From the NCBI GenBank assembly GCA_002332715.1, contig DDBE01000070.1:1-8681 (forward strand): 8,681 nucleotides of DNA, read 5' to 3'. Each line of letters opens with the position of its first letter. The stretch's first letter is position 1. Shown in pieces: positions 6,068 through 8,681 of the stretch. Below the pieces are notes generated by a model. The model had not been told where the DNA came from. It saw nothing but the letters and a program-made list of their open reading frames with translations, and made no database searches. The stretch comes from Flavobacteriales bacterium UBA2040 (lineage in GTDB: Bacteria; Bacteroidota; Bacteroidia; Flavobacteriales_D; Crocinitomicaceae). The position numbers and the translations under genes were made by a program.

Positions 6068-8086
6068 TTACCAAATTTTAACCCTTTTTTCTGGAGCTAA
6101 ATAAAGAGAATCCGTTGCTTTCACGTTGAATGCTTCATAGAATTCCGGGATGTTTCTAACCACACCATTAATTCTAAATTTAGCAGGTGAATGTGGGTCA
6201 GATGCGACTTGACTTCTCAAAGCTTCTTCACGAGATTTATCTAGCCAAACTTGTCCCCAACCAAGAAATACTCTTTGAATGCCGGTGTAACCGTCCATTT
6301 TAGGCGCTTCTTTTCCGTTTAGTGACATTTTGTAAGCTTTAAGAGCAATGCTCAATCCGCCTAAGTCCCCAATGTTTTCGCCAAGCGTAAAACTTCCATT
6401 AAGGTTTAAATCTGGAAATACTTTAAAACTGTTGTATTGATCAACAAGAGCTTTTGTTCTTGTTTGAAATGCAGTTAAATCTTGTGGTGTCCACCAATTT
6501 CTCATTACGCCGTCACCATCAAAAGCACTTCCTTGATCGTCAAATCCGTGTCCGATTTCGTGCCCAATTACGGCACCAATTCCACCATAATTTACAGCAT
6601 CGTCTGCAGCTAAATTAAAGAAAGGCGGTTGAAGAATTGCCGCTGGAAAAACAATTTCGTTAAGCGTTGGATTGTAATACGCATTCACTGTTTGTGGTGT
6701 CATTCCCCATTCAGCTCTATCAACAGGTTTACCTAATTTGTTTAACATTCGGTTGTATTCAAATTCGGTAGCTCTTTTTGCGTTTCCGAACAAATCATTT
6801 TTAGCTACTTTTAATGCAGAGTAATCTCTCCATTTGTCTGGGTAACCAATTTTAATCATGAATTTATCAACCTTAGCAAGTGCTTCTTTTTTAGTGTTGG
6901 CACTCATCCAATCCAATTCTTTGATGCTTGCTGCGTAAGCTTTAAGTAGATTTTTCACCATAGCCGTCATACGTTTTTTAGCCTCTGGAGTAAAGTGTTT
7001 TTTTACATATACCTTACCAACAATTTCACCCAAACTACCATTTACAGCACTAACAGCTCTTTTCCAATCTTCTTCTTGTTGTTCTGTTCCGTTCAATGTC
7101 TTTCCGTAGAATTCGAAGTTCTGTTTGTCTAAAGCGGAATTTAAGTAAACAGCAGTGCTGTTTATCAAACCCCATTTTAAATACGTTTTCCAAGTAGCAA
7201 TAGGTGTATTTTTGATGATATTGTTTAAACTTTTTGTATACGCTACTTGAGCAATCACAATATTTTTTTCGTTAGCAACACCTGCTTTTTTTAACATAGC
7301 TGTCCAATCAAAATCTGGCATTAACGATTTTAAATCGGTTAACGCATATTTGTTGTAAAGTGCTGCTGTGTTACGAGTGTCCTCTTTTTTCATGTGGTTG
7401 GTTGCCAAAGTAGTTTCTAAAGCCATAACTTTAGCCGCACTTTCAGCACCATTGGGTAATCCAACTAATTGCCACATTTTTTCGATATGCGCTACATATT
7501 TCTTGCGAATGTCCGCCATTTTGGCATCATTCTGAAGGTAGTACTCTCTTTCAGGCAGTCCTAAACCACCTTGCCAAGTTATTAAAGTATATTTTTTGGG
7601 ATCTTTAAAATCTTCTGTAACAGCAACTGAAAAAGGAATTGATACTCCAGTTCTATTGGCTTTACCAAAATAACTTGCTAAATCGGTGTGATTTGCGATT
7701 GCATCAATGGCTTTTAATTCCGATTGAATAGGAGTAACGCCTTTAGCATCTCGGTTTTTACGATTAGTAAAAGAGCTATAGTAATCTCCAATTTTCTGCT
7801 CGTCTGAACCCTCAGTAAAACTTCCTTTTGAAGCTTCTTCAATGATGGCTTTAACGTCTTTTTGCGATTTGTCATACAACATATCAAAAGCACCAAATGA
7901 TGCTTTATCTGCAGGAATTTTGTTGTTTTTAGCCCAAGTTCCATTAACGAAACGGTCGAAGTTATCGCCTGGTTTTACTGAGGTATCCATATTCTTTTTT
8001 ACAATACCCGATACCAATTCTTCTTTATTGCCGCAAGATGCTAACAGCACGGTTACTGCAAGAAGTGAGATTTTGATGTTTTTCAT
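6068..8086 (-). CDS. M13 family (neprilysin/PepO-type) metallopeptidase lipoprotein
   Basis: The 672-residue protein is a zinc endopeptidase of family M13, which cleaves short peptides. Residues 1-18 are a lipoprotein leader with lipobox LASC, so Cys18 would be lipidated after cleavage. The N-terminal M13 domain spans about 36-410 and begins with the typical segment PGDNFDRFVNGTW (39-51). The catalytic part begins about 465: NAYYNP at 468-473 is the substrate-binding N-A-(F/Y)-Y motif, His509-Glu510-x-x-His513 (HEIGH) is the zinc motif, and ENIGD at 570-574 supplies the third ligand Glu570 and the supporting Asp574. His632 (DPHSP) and Arg638 match neprilysin His711 and Arg717. The protein ends with the usual terminal Trp. 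All key residues are present and the length is normal. KEE at 21-23, just after the lipid Cys, resembles the Bacteroidota lipoprotein export signal, so the enzyme may face outward. It follows the Asp-box gene by 87 bp. Confidence 0.95.
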   Translation of the reverse strand: MKNIKISLLAVTVLLASCGNKEELVSGIVKKNMDTSVKPGDNFDRFVNGTWAKNNKIPADKASFGAFDMLYDKSQKDVKAIIEEASKGSFTEGSDEQKIGDYYSSFTNRKNRDAKGVTPIQSELKAIDAIANHTDLASYFGKANRTGVSIPFSVAVTEDFKDPKKYTLITWQGGLGLPEREYYLQNDAKMADIRKKYVAHIEKMWQLVGLPNGAESAAKVMALETTLATNHMKKEDTRNTAALYNKYALTDLKSLMPDFDWTAMLKKAGVANEKNIVIAQVAYTKSLNNIIKNTPIATWKTYLKWGLINSTAVYLNSALDKQNFEFYGKTLNGTEQQEEDWKRAVSAVNGSLGEIVGKVYVKKHFTPEAKKRMTAMVKNLLKAYAASIKELDWMSANTKKEALAKVDKFMIKIGYPDKWRDYSALKVAKNDLFGNAKRATEFEYNRMLNKLGKPVDRAEWGMTPQTVNAYYNPTLNEIVFPAAILQPPFFNLAADDAVNYGGIGAVIGHEIGHGFDDQGSAFDGDGVMRNWWTPQDLTAFQTRTKALVDQYNSFKVFPDLNLNGSFTLGENIGDLGGLSIALKAYKMSLNGKEAPKMDGYTGIQRVFLGWGQVWLDKSREEALRSQVASDPHSPAKFRINGVVRNIPEFYEAFNVKATDSLYLAPEKRVKIW

Positions 8087-8139
8087 ATTAGCTTGTTTTA
8101 ACTTTTAACAAAAATGTTGCATCCAGTTTCAATTTTTCC

Positions 8140-8165
8140 GTCTACTTGTATAATTTTCCGTAGAC
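8140..8165. repeat. Dyad GTCTAC-N14-GTAGAC between the Asp-box gene and the M13 gene
   Basis: GTCTAC at 8140-8145 is the inverse of GTAGAC at 8160-8165, with an AT-rich 14-base spacer. It lies 8 bp after the Asp-box stop and 53 bp before the M13 start. A near direct repeat, AATTTTTCCGT and AATTTTCCGT, overlaps it (about 8131-8161). On the minus strand two G-T wobbles could lengthen the stem to nine pairs, but no T-run follows, so it is at best a weak terminator. An operator is an alternative. Confidence 0.35.
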
Positions 8166-8173
8166 AAAGCTTG

Positions 8174-8681
8174 TTAATTGTTTAAATCATTGAATTTAAA
8201 TACATCCACACCAATTGCATATCCATAAATTTTCCCATTGGCATCTTTGTAAATTCGGATTTTATTGCATGCCATACCGAGGTTTACAGTAGACCAAGTT
8301 TTACCACCATCTTTGGTTTCGTAACCGCTGTTCATCGTTCCTACAAATCCGTGGTTTTCATCAATGAATCCAATGCCAAACTGACGTGCTGCCGCATCTT
8401 CAATTAGGTTGATTTCATTCCACGTATTTCCCCCATCAGTTGTTTTAGCCACGCGTTGTTGTTTCACATTCGGATCTGGATTGTAGGATTGAATGGTAAC
8501 ATAGCCAACATCCTTTGTTGGGAAAGAAGCTTTCCAAGTACCTTCAAATGGTCGATTGGATTGATACACTTTTTTCCAGGTCTTTCCGCCATCGCTCGTT
8601 TTTAAAATCAAGGCATTGGATTTTTCCATGTCTTCATCCGATGCAGCGCAAACGATCCCGTTGTTTTTATCAAACATTTTA
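8174..8681 (-). CDS. 3' part of an Asp-box (BNR/YCF48-like) beta-propeller protein, partial
   Basis: The reading frame is open to the right edge, so the N-terminus is outside the window; at least 168 codons are present. Counting from the first Met in view (8677), three Asp-box motifs of the form (S/T)-x-D-G-G-x-T-W lie at 27-34 (TSDGGKTW), 79-86 (TTDGGNTW) and 121-128 (TKDGGKTW), each followed by a short strand. Between them are the D-x-x-(V/H)-G-(Y/F)-V hairpins typical of YCF48/Hcf136-like propellers (DVGYVT at 56-61, ENHGFVGT at 107-114). The family is named after a photosystem II assembly factor, but in Bacteroidota such proteins are usually extracellular or periplasmic propellers of unknown role; a sialidase cannot be claimed from Asp-boxes alone. 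The C-terminus ends in KFNDLNN, with no T9SS sorting domain. The internal Met is probably not the start. Confidence 0.8.
   Translation of the reverse strand, partial: KMFDKNNGIVCAASDEDMEKSNALILKTSDGGKTWKKVYQSNRPFEGTWKASFPTKDVGYVTIQSYNPDPNVKQQRVAKTTDGGNTWNEINLIEDAAARQFGIGFIDENHGFVGTMNSGYETKDGGKTWSTVNLGMACNKIRIYKDANGKIYGYAIGVDVFKFNDLNN

Noticed and set aside
6004..6085. Open frame after the M13 stop (minus strand, reading ...NNPDIKQGIVDGWNGR and then TGA), as a frameshifted tail of the M13 protein
   Set aside because: The M13 protein already ends with the conserved terminal Trp at the expected place, so the extra frame is most likely chance.
7714..7944. Alternative minus-strand frame inside the M13 gene
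   Set aside because: It overlaps the conserved M13 N-terminal domain in another frame and has no features of its own.
155..8681. A single operon or dedicated multi-gene system
   Set aside because: The genes share direction and export signals, but gaps of 87 to 103 bp, at least one promoter-like site and unrelated families do not support one system from sequence alone.

Overview
The window is a stretch of Bacteroidota chromosome, most likely from the order Flavobacteriales. Two of its proteins end in the type IX secretion (T9SS) type A C-terminal sorting domain (LYPNPT near the domain start, a G-(L/V)-Y-x-(F/V) strand, and a final KVIKE). Signal peptides end just before a Gln, the DNA is AT-rich, and the one credible promoter fits the Bacteroidota TTG / TAnnTTTG pattern. 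Placement below order level (for example Crocinitomicaceae, where DFDPG-repeat proteins are common) is an inference from memory.

Every convincing gene lies on the minus strand, so the window reads from right to left. In that order: the 3' end of an Asp-box (BNR/YCF48-like) propeller protein (8174 to the right edge); an M13 (neprilysin/PepO-type) metallopeptidase lipoprotein (6068-8086); a secreted DFDPG-repeat protein with seven propeller-like units and a T9SS tail (4321-5964); a secreted TraB/GumN (Tiki-like) protein (3387-4226); a secreted M61 metallopeptidase with a PDZ domain (1453-3297); and a DUF4886/SGNH-type hydrolase with a PKD domain and a T9SS tail (155-1426). At the left edge a GC-richer imperfect hairpin (91-144) lies directly after the last stop codon, and a possible gene start runs off the window.

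Gaps between genes are 26 to 103 bp and none exceeds 300 bp. The genes are co-directional but most gaps could hold a promoter, so one operon is not shown; only M61 plus DUF4886 (26 bp apart) looks tightly coupled. All five complete proteins carry export signals, so the common theme is the cell envelope or outside: three predicted peptidases (M13, M61, possibly TraB/Tiki), one predicted esterase-like hydrolase and one propeller-like surface protein. Nothing in the sequence ties them into one pathway. I found no RNA genes, CRISPR, transposase, phage genes or origin. The less ordinary items are the left-edge hairpin with cassette-like flanks, the propeller with one shortened unit, and two similarly built 26-bp dyads in intergenic gaps.
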